Counted from the stretch's first letter, positions 1 through 5,776 are shown. The stretch: DNA of 6,434 nt from Acidobacteria bacterium AH-259-G07 (GCA_027717925.1 JALLON010000155.1:1-6434), one strand, 5' to 3'. The notes: generated from the letters alone by a model not told the origin. Made by a program: numbers and translations.

Positions 1-1
1 G

Positions 2-118
2 AAGGTGGTTCGGCATAGCCGGATCGTCACGTTTCAGATGGCGGAGGTAGCTATAAGCAAGGAGATATTTGCCGAGATGTTGTTTCGAATTGACCGATTG
101 AGATGGACTACAGCCTAG
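2..118 (+). CDS. Transposase, C-terminal fragment (probably IS1380-like)
   Basis: The frame is open from the left edge to a TAG at 116-118 and gives 38 residues beginning KVVRHSRIVTFQMAEVA, followed by KEIFAEMLFRIDRLR. The run of basic residues, then FQMAEVA, then a short amphipathic Ile/Leu/Arg tail resembles the C-terminus of IS1380-type DDE transposases, in which FQ(M/L)AEVAVPRELF-like endings are common. That family call is recalled from pattern, not from a search. The catalytic DDE part lies outside the window, so it cannot be judged whether the element is intact. It would place a mobile element directly upstream of the NfeD/SPFH operon. Alternative: another IS family or an unrelated gene end. 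Confidence 0.5.
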   Translation, partial: KVVRHSRIVTFQMAEVAISKEIFAEMLFRIDRLRWTTA

Positions 119-314
119 CGCCAAGTGTTTCTGATAAAGTGGCTGGAGAGGTGTCTAAACTTATCAGATTTTGACAAAAGCACCTGAATAACTCAAGAAT
201 CAGAGGCCCTTTTCAGCCGAAAGATGAGGAAAGAACAGTTGATTCAAGGTTGGGGGTTGATAGGCTTTGGTCATTCATCACGAGTTGGCTTGAGGACTCA
301 TATCCGAAGTTAAT
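119..314. other. Non-coding IS-end-like and intergenic region
   Basis: I see no supportable gene between the transposase stop and the NfeD start. The first part probably holds the right end of the insertion sequence. A CCTGAATAACTC stretch near 183-194 is a candidate for its terminal repeat, but the left end is not in the window for comparison. A TTGACA at 171-176 could be an outward -35 box, but no convincing -10 follows at 16-18 bases. An in-frame TGA at 291-293 limits how far upstream the NfeD gene can begin. Confidence 0.4.
130..168. repeat. Hairpin after the transposase
   Basis: TCTGATAA (130-137) and TTATCAGA (161-168) are perfect 8-base inverted repeats around a 23-base loop. ATTTT follows directly in the + direction. 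It could act as a weak transcription terminator for the transposase or be part of the IS end. The stem is AT-rich and the loop long, so termination would be modest. Confidence 0.4.
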
Positions 315-1472
315 ATGAGGAATGTCGGTCTAATGCATAAAAAGTTAAGAAATATGAAAGTTATTATTGGAATCTGGATTTCCTCTGTACTGATTATTGT
401 GTCCCTTTTAACAGTTTCCATCATCTTAGCTCAGAATAAGATTGTCTACATCATTTACATTAAAGAGGAGATAAGTCGAAGGATTCCATCATATATCGAA
501 CGATCATTCCGTGATGCTGAGGCTGCGGGAGCAGATGCTGTAATATTGGAGATCGATACACTCGGAGGCTGGCTGGATGCCGGTGTCAAGGTAAGAGACG
601 AAATACTGAACTCCAAAATTCGAACTATAGCTTTCATAAATAAGAGAGCAATTTCAGCAGGTGCACTTATCTCATTGGCTGCTGATTCAATAATCATGGC
701 ACCTGGAGCTACAATTGGAGCCTCCACCCCTGTGAACTTTCTGGGTGAAAAGGCTTCAGAAAAAGTAATATCTTATTGGCGAGCAGAGATGAGGGCAACT
801 GCTGAGAAGAACAAACGACCTGTCCGAATAGCAGATGCAATGGTCGATGAAGTTGTTGAGATACCCGGCTTAATTGAGAAGGGGAAGTTACTAACTCTTA
901 CCACTGAAGAGGCATTGAAATATGAGATAGCCGATTATCAGGCCGAAGACATTGCTGAGGTGTTAGAAACCGTAGACATGTCGGAAGCCCAGGTTATTCA
1001 AGGTCCTACAAGAATGGATAATATAAAGGAATGGCTAAAGCCCCAACTAATATGGTTTATCGTGGGTTTAATTTTTCTACTTTTAGAGTTTGCCATTCCT
1101 GGTCTGATTACCGTTTTCTTCGGGATCGGCGCATGGATAGTGGCAACATTATGTTTATTTTTGGATATTTCATTAAACACACAATTATTCATTTTCATTT
1201 TTTCTTCTGTTTTGCTCCTGGTGTCCTTACGAAAATGGTTCAAGACATTATTCGCAGGTAGAGATTCACCAAGTCGATTCGAAGCCGAAAGCCTGGATGC
1301 ATTTTTAGGTAAGAAAGCCATTGTTACAAAAGAGATTACGCCGAACACGAAAGGAAAAGTTGAATTTCGAGGGACATACTGGGATGCGGAAGCATACGAA
1401 ACCATACCTGAAGGCGCTTCAGTTGAAATACTTGACAAAGACAACATAACCATAATTGTAAAATCACTTTAA
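315..1472 (+). CDS. nfeD: NfeD-family membrane-bound serine protease (long form, ClpP class)
   Basis: This 385-residue protein has the order of long NfeD proteins. An N-terminal signal anchor lies at about residues 15-39. A ClpP/SppA-like protease domain spans about 43-225, with IDTLGGWLDAG (80-90) matching the family's DTPGG segment. AISAGALISLAAD (112-124) carries the probable nucleophile Ser114, and the catalytic Lys is probably Lys150 or Lys146. Hydrophobic spans follow at about 243-305, then a C-terminal OB-fold NfeD domain at about 322-385. In Pyrococcus horikoshii the related protease (PH1510) works by a Ser-Lys dyad and cleaves the C-terminal hydrophobic region of its partner stomatin, which fits the gene directly downstream. 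Start: Met1 at 315 has no clear ribosome binding site. Met7 at 333 has GAGGAA (317-322) ten bases upstream and may be the true start; Met14 at 354 would also keep the membrane anchor. The gene is AT-rich relative to 2450-5450. The family's usual GRN motif near residues 166-170 is altered (NKRP). Confidence 0.9.
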   Translation: MRNVGLMHKKLRNMKVIIGIWISSVLIIVSLLTVSIILAQNKIVYIIYIKEEISRRIPSYIERSFRDAEAAGADAVILEIDTLGGWLDAGVKVRDEILNSKIRTIAFINKRAISAGALISLAADSIIMAPGATIGASTPVNFLGEKASEKVISYWRAEMRATAEKNKRPVRIADAMVDEVVEIPGLIEKGKLLTLTTEEALKYEIADYQAEDIAEVLETVDMSEAQVIQGPTRMDNIKEWLKPQLIWFIVGLIFLLLEFAIPGLITVFFGIGAWIVATLCLFLDISLNTQLFIFIFSSVLLLVSLRKWFKTLFAGRDSPSRFEAESLDAFLGKKAIVTKEITPNTKGKVEFRGTYWDAEAYETIPEGASVEILDKDNITIIVKSL

Positions 1473-1476
1473 CTCT

Positions 1477-1486
1477 AAAGGAGGTG
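1477..1486 (+). promoter_or_regulatory. Strong Shine-Dalgarno for the SPFH gene
   Basis: AAAGGAGGTG lies in the 18-base gap between the NfeD stop and the SPFH start, with GGAGG six bases before the ATG at 1491. It is far stronger than anything ahead of nfeD, which suggests that the SPFH partner is made in larger amounts from the shared transcript. Confidence 0.85.
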
Positions 1487-1490
1487 TGCC

Positions 1491-2420
1491 ATGGAACCTG
1501 GAACATATATTTTAATAGGTGTAATTATTTTGGCCATCATCGTATTCTCCCAAACTATAAGAATCGTTGCGCAAAGAACAGCCTTTATTGTGGAACGCCT
1601 GGGGAAGTATAGTAAGACACTCGATGCGGGATTTCATATCCTTACCCCATTTTTCGATAAAGTTGCTTACAAGCACACCCTGAAGGAACAAGCAATAGAC
1701 GTTCCTTCTCAATCATGCATTACAAAAGATAATATTGCGGTGGAAGTCGATGGGATTATTTACTTGCAGGTTATCGACCCCAAGAAAGCTTCGTATGGCA
1801 TCAATATGTATCAGTTTGCGTCGACTCAACTTGCCCAAACCACCATGAGGAGCGTGATTGGCAAACTAGAGCTTGACAAAACATTTGAAGAAAGGGAAAC
1901 GATAAATTTTGCAATCGTGGATGCCGTGGATAAGGCTTCCGACCCCTGGGGTGTGAAAGTGACGAGATACGAGGTGAAGAATATTGTTCCACCTCAGAGC
2001 ATTAAAGACGCTATGGAAAAGCAGATGCGGGCCGTGCGAGAGAAAAGGGCCAACATTGCAGAATCGGAAGGTGATAAACAAGCTAAAATAAATCGTGCGG
2101 AAGGAGATAAGCAGGAGATGATTGAGCGCTCGGAAGGCGAAAAACAAAAAAGGATCAATGAGGCAATCGGGCGCGCTGAAGAGATCGAACGGGTTGCAGA
2201 GGCAACGGCAAAGGGAATTAGAGAAATTGCTGCTGCAATAAATGAAGAAGGTGGCATTAATGCCGTGAATCTGCGAGTTGCTGAACAATATATAAACGAA
2301 TTCGGGAAACTGGCTAAGACCAACAATTCAATTATAATTCCATCAAATCTTTCCGATTTGACCGGGATGATATCAACCGCTATGACGGTCATTAAGGATC
2401 AATCAAAATCGACAGATTGA
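1491..2420 (+). CDS. SPFH/band 7 (paraslipin, stomatin-like) membrane protein
   Basis: This 309-residue protein has one N-terminal membrane segment (about 4-22) and then an SPFH/PHB domain (about 23-190). Typical paraslipin signatures are present: IVERLGKYSKTLDAGFHIL, IDVPSQSCITKDNIAVEVDG and MRSVIGKLELDKTFEER. A charged coiled-coil region (about 180-250) contains three 11-residue repeats of the (S/A)EG(D/E)KQ type. A hydrophobic C-terminal patch follows (about 280-298, NSIIIPSNLSDLTGM), the type of region cut by NfeD proteases in archaea. Such proteins oligomerise on the inner membrane into large rings or cages that organise membrane protein quality control. Length and motifs are complete, with no sign of damage. 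It is translated 18 bases after nfeD and is presumably co-transcribed with it. It resembles E. coli QmcA, but I give no symbol because the subfamily is broad. Confidence 0.93.
   Translation: MEPGTYILIGVIILAIIVFSQTIRIVAQRTAFIVERLGKYSKTLDAGFHILTPFFDKVAYKHTLKEQAIDVPSQSCITKDNIAVEVDGIIYLQVIDPKKASYGINMYQFASTQLAQTTMRSVIGKLELDKTFEERETINFAIVDAVDKASDPWGVKVTRYEVKNIVPPQSIKDAMEKQMRAVREKRANIAESEGDKQAKINRAEGDKQEMIERSEGEKQKRINEAIGRAEEIERVAEATAKGIREIAAAINEEGGINAVNLRVAEQYINEFGKLAKTNNSIIIPSNLSDLTGMISTAMTVIKDQSKSTD
2064..2162 (+). repeat. Three 33-base coding repeats in the SPFH coiled coil
   Basis: The stretch encodes SEGDKQAKINR, AEGDKQEMIER and SEGEKQKRINE (residues 192-224). The DNA copies have diverged at synonymous positions, so this is an old protein-level hendecad repeat and not a fresh duplication. 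It is normal for paraslipins. Confidence 0.8.
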
Positions 2421-2427
2421 GAATTTG

Positions 2428-2456
2428 GCCTAACAATGCATCAACCTGACGCTGCC
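2428..2456 (+). other. Left half of an integron attC-like site
   Basis: Seven bases after the SPFH stop, GCCTAAC (2428-2434) fits the R'' consensus RYYYAAC exactly. It is followed by AATGCATCAACCTGACGCTGCC, which resembles the left arm of many attC sites (TAACAATTC, then TCAA, then GACGC-type sequence). The orientation is correct for an attC behind a + strand cassette gene. The complementary right arm and a terminal GTTRRRY are not found. Instead the sequence passes into kinase coding DNA. I read it as a broken site. Chance similarity or another palindromic repeat family remains possible, and no integron integrase is visible. Confidence 0.35.
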
Positions 2457-2467
2457 GAAGGGGCGGA

Positions 2468-2599
2468 ATTCTCAAGGGTGAGCCGGATTGGGAGGCGCTT
2501 CCTAAGAACACACCTTGGAACATCCGCACTCTTCTGCGTCGATGCCTTCAGAAAGACCCTCATGAGCGGCTCCATGACATAGCTGACGCCCGAATTGAG
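2468..2599 (+). pseudogene. Remnant of a serine/threonine kinase C-lobe, in frame with the propeller gene
   Basis: Reading upstream from the ATG at 2600 in the same frame, codons stay open back to 2450 (stop TGA at 2447-2449). They encode ILKGEPDWEALPKNTPW followed by NIRTLLRRCLQKDPHERLHD and IADARIE. This is the final part of a Hanks-type kinase domain (subdomain XI, with the RCLQKDP..R motif). Acidobacterial kinase-TolB proteins typically have exactly this tail before the membrane segment. Everything N-terminal to it, including the ATP-binding and catalytic loops, is absent: upstream lies the half attC-like site and then the SPFH gene. The kinase activity is therefore lost. No ATG, GTG or TTG start lies in this stretch. 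Confidence 0.8.
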
Positions 2600-4441
2600 A
2601 TGAAGCAAGCCCTGAGGGAGCCTTCGTTGGACACTGAGTTAGCGTTGCCCAGGGCTGCACCTTCTTACTGGCGGCAAGTACTTCCGTGGGCCTTGCTCAG
2701 CGGTGTCATGACAGTGGCTGCAGTGATCATTGCGGCGCTTCATTTTGGCGAGACACCCGAGGAATTGCACACCCGGCGCTTTTTCGTCTCCCTACCGGAG
2801 AAGATGAGTCTTGAGGTGTTGGACGTGTCCGTAATTTCGCCTGACGGTCTGCATATCGCCTTTACGGGTGTGTCTGCGGAGGGCAAACAGCTGCTGTGGC
2901 TCCACTCGCTCGATTCCTTGACCGCCCGATCGCTGAGCGGAACGGATGGCGCTGAGCTTGCCTTCTGGTCACCGGATAGCCGCTTCATCGGATTTTTTGC
3001 CGATCAAAAGCTCAAGAAGATCAGGCACTCCGGGGGCCCCGCGCAAACACTCTGCGATGCCCCACTCGCTCGGGGCGGCACGTGGAACCGCGACGGAGTC
3101 ATCCTCTTTGGGACCCGTCGAGACGGGCTCTATCGTGTTTCAGAGGCAGGCGGTACAGCCACGCTGTTGACGACACTGGACAAATCGCATGGTGAACTCG
3201 ATCATCGGTGGCCCTACTTCCTGCCGGATGGTCGTCACTTCCTGTACGTCGCGGAAGGTCCCCAGGCGGGGCAAGGGGATGTTTACCTTGGATCATTGGA
3301 ATCCAAGAATGTAAAACAGCTTTTGAGCGATTACTCAAACACGGTGTACGTCCCGCCGGGGTATCTTCTCTTTGTACGCAAAGACACGCTGATGGCCCAG
3401 CCCTTCGATGCCAAAAATTTGCAAATGACGGGCCAGGCAGCTCCGGTGGCTGAGCAGGTGTACTATGACGCGGCTTATGGCGTGGGACACTTCTCCGCTT
3501 CCGAGGATAAAGTGCTGGTCTATCATCAAGGTCTTGGCGTAGAGCAGAGACAACTGGTCTGGGTGGATCGCGAGGGGCAAGAGGAGCCCTTGGCTGCGGA
3601 GCCGGGCCTTTACTTTGACCCGCGGATCTCACCAGATGGTTCGCGTGTGGCTATCACCATCGATGACTCGGGCAACCGCGACGTGTGGATTTATGACCTG
3701 GCTCGTGAGACACCGACGCGGCTTACCTTCGATCCGGCTGGTGATGAGCAGCCCCTCTGGACGCCGGATGGTCTGCGCGTGGTGTTCCGATCAGGCCGCG
3801 AAGGAGGAGGGTTGTTCTGGAAGGCGGCTGATGGCACCGGTCAGGTGGAGCGCCTTACGACGAGCGCAAACATTCAACGCCCATATTCCTTCTCGCCCGA
3901 CGGGAAGAGGCTGGTTTTCCTCGAAGATAATCCTGAAACGGGGTTTGACTTGCACGTGCTGTCGATGGAGGGTGAACCCAGCGCGCAGCCGCTTCTGCAG
4001 ACGCAGTTTAGTGAGGGCCGTAGCGCGATCTCACCCGATGGCCGCTGGATGGCCTATCGCTCCAATGAGTCGGGGCAGGACGAAGTCTACGTTCGGCCTT
4101 TTCCCAAGGTGGAGGAAGGAAAGTGGCAGATCTCAAGCGAAGGAGGAATCTCACCTGTGTGGTCACCGAAGGGACGGGAGCTGTTCTATCGCAACGGCGA
4201 GGCAATGATCGTGGTCCGCATCCAATCCGAGCCCACCTTTACGGCAGGGAGTCGAGAGGTCTTGTTCAGGGGAAGGTATTTTATTGGCCCTGGACGACAC
4301 TACGATATTTCCCCCGACGGTCAGCGCTTCCTGATGATCAAGGAAGGCGGACAGACGGAGGACACATCAGCACCGACGCAATTGATCATCGTCCTCAACT
4401 GGTTTGAAGAACTCAAGCGGCTTGTGCCGACGGAGGAGTGA
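2600..4441 (+). CDS. TolB/WD40-like propeller protein, 5'-truncated kinase-propeller gene
   Basis: The first 20 or so of the 613 residues are the end of a kinase-domain linker. A single membrane segment follows (about 28-48, VLPWALLSGVMTVAAVIIAA). The rest is an extracytoplasmic beta-propeller with repeated PD40 motifs: ISPDGLHIAF, WSPDSRFIGF, ISPDGSRVAI, WTPDGLRVVF, FSPDGKRLVF, ISPDGRWMAY, WSPKGRELFY and ISPDGQRFLM. It ends in QLIIVLNWFEELKRLVPTEE, the usual tail of kinase-TolB sensors. In intact relatives the propeller is thought to sense or bind something outside and signal to the cytoplasmic kinase. Here the kinase is missing. The ATG at 2600 is only the first available Met and has no recognisable ribosome binding site, so the frame may not be expressed even though about 1.8 kb remains free of stops. 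The truncation is therefore either recent, or the propeller is still used. Confidence 0.8.
   Translation: MKQALREPSLDTELALPRAAPSYWRQVLPWALLSGVMTVAAVIIAALHFGETPEELHTRRFFVSLPEKMSLEVLDVSVISPDGLHIAFTGVSAEGKQLLWLHSLDSLTARSLSGTDGAELAFWSPDSRFIGFFADQKLKKIRHSGGPAQTLCDAPLARGGTWNRDGVILFGTRRDGLYRVSEAGGTATLLTTLDKSHGELDHRWPYFLPDGRHFLYVAEGPQAGQGDVYLGSLESKNVKQLLSDYSNTVYVPPGYLLFVRKDTLMAQPFDAKNLQMTGQAAPVAEQVYYDAAYGVGHFSASEDKVLVYHQGLGVEQRQLVWVDREGQEEPLAAEPGLYFDPRISPDGSRVAITIDDSGNRDVWIYDLARETPTRLTFDPAGDEQPLWTPDGLRVVFRSGREGGGLFWKAADGTGQVERLTTSANIQRPYSFSPDGKRLVFLEDNPETGFDLHVLSMEGEPSAQPLLQTQFSEGRSAISPDGRWMAYRSNESGQDEVYVRPFPKVEEGKWQISSEGGISPVWSPKGRELFYRNGEAMIVVRIQSEPTFTAGSREVLFRGRYFIGPGRHYDISPDGQRFLMIKEGGQTEDTSAPTQLIIVLNWFEELKRLVPTEE
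4380..4441 (+). repeat. Gene 3' end duplicated downstream (upstream copy)
   Basis: The last 62 bases of the propeller gene align with 5392-5452 at 53 identical positions, with eight substitutions and one missing base. Most substitutions fall at third codon positions, which indicates divergence between paralogous coding sequences and not a recent direct repeat. Confidence 0.85.
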
Positions 4442-4507
4442 GACGATTGGCAGGAGGAGCTCTCAATTGGATCGATTACCCTCGTTTCTCAACGCTACGA
4501 CCACAAA

Positions 4508-4534
4508 CTTGTCAGTTGTTTCTTAATTGACAAG
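4508..4534. repeat. Hairpin/operator-like inverted repeat over the -35 box
   Basis: CTTGTCAGTT (4508-4517) pairs with AATTGACAAG (4525-4534), ten pairs including one G-T, around a 7-base loop. The outer seven bases are a perfect inverted repeat. The right arm contains the TTGACA of the promoter proposed for the secreted protein gene. A dimeric repressor binding this repeat could block that promoter. No U-tract follows directly, so I do not call it a terminator. Confidence 0.5.
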
Positions 4535-4555
4535 GGATTCGCTCCATGGTACGTT
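4527..4555 (+). promoter_or_regulatory. Sigma-70-type promoter of the secreted protein gene
   Basis: A perfect -35 TTGACA (4527-4532) is followed after 17 bases by TACGTT (4550-4555). The latter keeps the most important -10 positions (TA at the start, T at the end) but matches only three of six. Transcription would begin near 4562, after the in-frame ATG at 4546. This supports translation from 4591. Confidence 0.45.
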
Positions 4556-4573
4556 ATTTTTTACACACCACAA

Positions 4574-4582
4574 GGGAGGAGG
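4574..4582 (+). promoter_or_regulatory. Ribosome binding site fixing the start at 4591
   Basis: GGGAGGAGG ends eight bases before the ATG at 4591. The upstream in-frame ATG at 4546 has no such site and would put 15 residues ahead of a classical signal peptide. Confidence 0.85.
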
Positions 4583-4590
4583 AAATACAA

Positions 4591-5358
4591 ATGAAATTCT
4601 CTTGGTTCACCAGGGCCGCCGTTATGGCAGTGCTGGCCTCTTTGGTTGCCGTCTTGTCTCCGGTGTGTCTTGCTCAGTCCGATACTCCAGAGGCTGCGCC
4701 CTTGTTGAATGTTGCGATTGTTCAGGTCAACTATGACATGCGGGGCGAATTTGAAGCCTTGCAGAAGGAGTACATCGCAGCCTGGAAGAAGCGTGGTTTT
4801 CCCGCTCGTAACGTTTGGCGGGTGGTGCGCGGCCACACCAACGAGTACCACATCGTGAGTCCGCTTGAGAAGTATGCTGACCTGGACGAGAGCCGCCCGG
4901 TGATGGACGAACCGGACTGGACACGCTGGATTGCACGAGTCACCAAGTGTATTGAAAGCCGGCGGGTGCTGACCTTCGAATACCGAAGCGATTTGAGTAT
5001 TCCCATCAAGGCTGGACGGCCCTTTCGGCTTGCCCAGCTTTCGCTCCACGAGATTGATGGAGGTCGAAATCCAGACTACATTGAACTCAGAGAGAAGGAG
5101 ATACTTCCAGCCTACAAGAAAGCCGGCTTTGACGGCCTCTATGTGTATCGCGCTCGCTACGGGGACAGCCGACGGCTTTGGGCGGTTGTGCGGCTGGCAG
5201 ACTCATGGGCTGACTTCGATAAGCCGGGCCCTCTGCAGAGAGCCCTCGGCGAAGAGGGCTTCCAAGCGCTGGTTGGCAAGTTCGGTCAGATGGTCGAGCG
5301 CAGCGAGTGGCTCGTGCTTCAACACCTGCCGGAGCTGAGCCATAACCCCGGCCAGTAA
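4591..5358 (+). CDS. Secreted protein with two similar alpha/beta-barrel-like halves, function unknown
   Basis: The preferred start gives 255 residues; an upstream ATG at 4546 would give 270. The signal peptide is clear: MKFSW, then Arg, a hydrophobic core (about 9-24) and a likely cleavage after CLA at residue 28. The mature part is two related halves, about 40-135 and 146-246. Each has a beta strand, a helix with YIAAWKKRGF or ILPAYKKAGF, a strand containing VWRVVRG or VYRARYG, and then a YADLDESRP or WADFDKPGP segment. This pattern, and the short strand-helix-strand layout, suggest a fused dimeric alpha/beta barrel (ferredoxin-like, NIPSNAP-type), which is inference. No metal or catalytic motif is evident, and I do not recognise a named family. 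The gene has its own promoter and ribosome binding site and lies between the propeller gene and the orphan tail of a second such gene. It was presumably acquired or retained in a cluster of kinase-TolB genes. Confidence 0.8.
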   Translation: MKFSWFTRAAVMAVLASLVAVLSPVCLAQSDTPEAAPLLNVAIVQVNYDMRGEFEALQKEYIAAWKKRGFPARNVWRVVRGHTNEYHIVSPLEKYADLDESRPVMDEPDWTRWIARVTKCIESRRVLTFEYRSDLSIPIKAGRPFRLAQLSLHEIDGGRNPDYIELREKEILPAYKKAGFDGLYVYRARYGDSRRLWAVVRLADSWADFDKPGPLQRALGEEGFQALVGKFGQMVERSEWLVLQHLPELSHNPGQ

Positions 5359-5391
5359 GAGCAGCCAGAGCAGGCATCAGCGAGAAGCCAG

Positions 5392-5452
5392 AATTAATCG
5401 TCGTCCTCAACTGGTTTGAGAACTCCAGCGCCTGGTACCCACGGGGGAGTGA
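5392..5452 (+). pseudogene. Orphan 3' tail of a second kinase-TolB paralogue, frameshifted
   Basis: The frame GAA TTA ATC GTC GTC CTC AAC TGG TTT encodes ELIVVLNWF. After TTTGA one base is missing, and the next frame continues as ELQRLVPTGE and stops at TGA 5450-5452. With that base restored the peptide is ELIVVLNWFEELQRLVPTGE, matching the end of the propeller gene at 4380-4441. The rest of the second gene is gone: upstream lie 33 unrecognised bases and then the stop of the secreted protein gene. It is non-functional but is good evidence for an earlier tandem arrangement. Confidence 0.8.
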
Positions 5453-5460
5453 CTCCACCC

Positions 5461-5484
5461 GCCAGACACGCGCTCCTGGCTTTT
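5461..5484 (+). terminator. Weak candidate terminator behind the orphan tail
   Basis: GCCAG (5461-5465) and CTGGC (5476-5480) form a 5-pair stem with a 10-base loop, followed by TTTTCTCC. The position, just after the stop of the lost paralogue, is sensible, but the stem is short. It could also end transcription of the secreted protein gene. Confidence 0.3.
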
Positions 5485-5575
5485 CTCCTATGGCTTATCC
5501 TCTTAGATTCTTACTTGAGTTGACAGAATCGTGTTTTTATTGCGTGGTAGGTTGATTATACGAGGAAGAGAAGCC

Positions 5576-5605
5576 AAGGGGCGTAAAATGATTTGCATAT
5601 CATGA
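5576..5605 (+). promoter_or_regulatory. Shine-Dalgarno plus five-codon leader overlapping the proline-rich ORF
   Basis: AAGGGG at 5576-5581 lies six bases before ATG 5588. The minigene ATG ATT TGC ATA TCA TGA ends at 5605, and its stop overlaps the start at 5602. This could couple translation of the proline-rich ORF, but it is short enough to be chance. Confidence 0.25.
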
Positions 5606-5703
5606 ACGACAGGCCACCTCCGCCAAAACCGCCAACGCCACCTCAGCCACCACCTAAACCACCTAGTCCTCCCTCTCCGTCTGGGGTTGAGGGTCTGAGT
5701 TGA
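5602..5703 (+). CDS. Candidate proline-rich small protein
   Basis: The frame encodes 33 residues: MNDRPPPPKPPTPP, then a second proline-rich stretch QPPPKPPSPPSPS, ending GVEGLS. It has no ribosome binding site of its own. However, AAGGGG (5576-5581) precedes an ATG at 5588 that opens a five-codon frame (MICIS) whose TGA overlaps this ATG in an ATGA, a classic arrangement for coupled translation. A TTG at 5593 in the same frame is another possible start. A low-complexity proline stretch can arise by chance from CCN-rich DNA, so expression is uncertain. No family is recognised. Confidence 0.3.
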   Translation: MNDRPPPPKPPTPPQPPPKPPSPPSPSGVEGLS

Positions 5704-5745
5704 CTCCCGCTTCACCGACCTGCTGCGCCGCATAGGCTTGGGGCC

Positions 5746-5776
5746 TTGACTGCTTCACAGCTACCTTCACAGTCAA
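5746..5776. repeat. Inverted repeat TTGACTG/CAGTCAA with internal CTTCACAG direct repeats
   Basis: TTGACTG (5746-5752) and CAGTCAA (5770-5776) are perfect inverted repeats with 17 bases between them. Within and overlapping them, CTTCACAG occurs at 5753-5760 and again at 5765-5772, twelve bases apart. It lies just before the TTCGCA cluster and might belong to the same binding or recombination region. Confidence 0.45.

Noticed and set aside
257..314. Promoter for the nfeD operon (TTGATA at 257 or TTGGCT at 285)
   Set aside because: TTGATA has no -10 at a suitable distance. TTGGCT with GTTAAT at 309-314 would start the transcript inside the likely ribosome binding site of the 333 start.
2064..2162. 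Coding repeats in the SPFH gene as an unusual expansion
   Set aside because: EGEKQ-type hendecad repeats are normal in paraslipins, and the copies differ at synonymous sites.
2436..2582. + strand frame starting ATG CAT CAA CCT over the attC-like site and kinase remnant
   Set aside because: It is out of frame with the recognisable kinase peptide, and its own translation resembles nothing.
3099..3632. Long minus-strand and alternative + frames inside the propeller gene
   Set aside because: They are shadows produced by GC-rich coding DNA. The main frame carries eight PD40 motifs and the others have none.
5520..5561. Promoter with perfect TTGACA at 5520-5525
   Set aside because: The best -10 candidates (GATTAT or TTATAC near 5554-5561) are 28-30 bases away, and nothing at 16-18 bases fits.
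5503..5733. Minus-strand frame encoding a Trp/Arg-rich peptide (RWFRWWLRWRWRFWRRW), like an antimicrobial peptide
   Set aside because: It is the exact antisense of the CCN-rich proline stretch at 5602-5703, so the Trp/Arg richness is forced by the complementary sequence. No ribosome binding site supports it.
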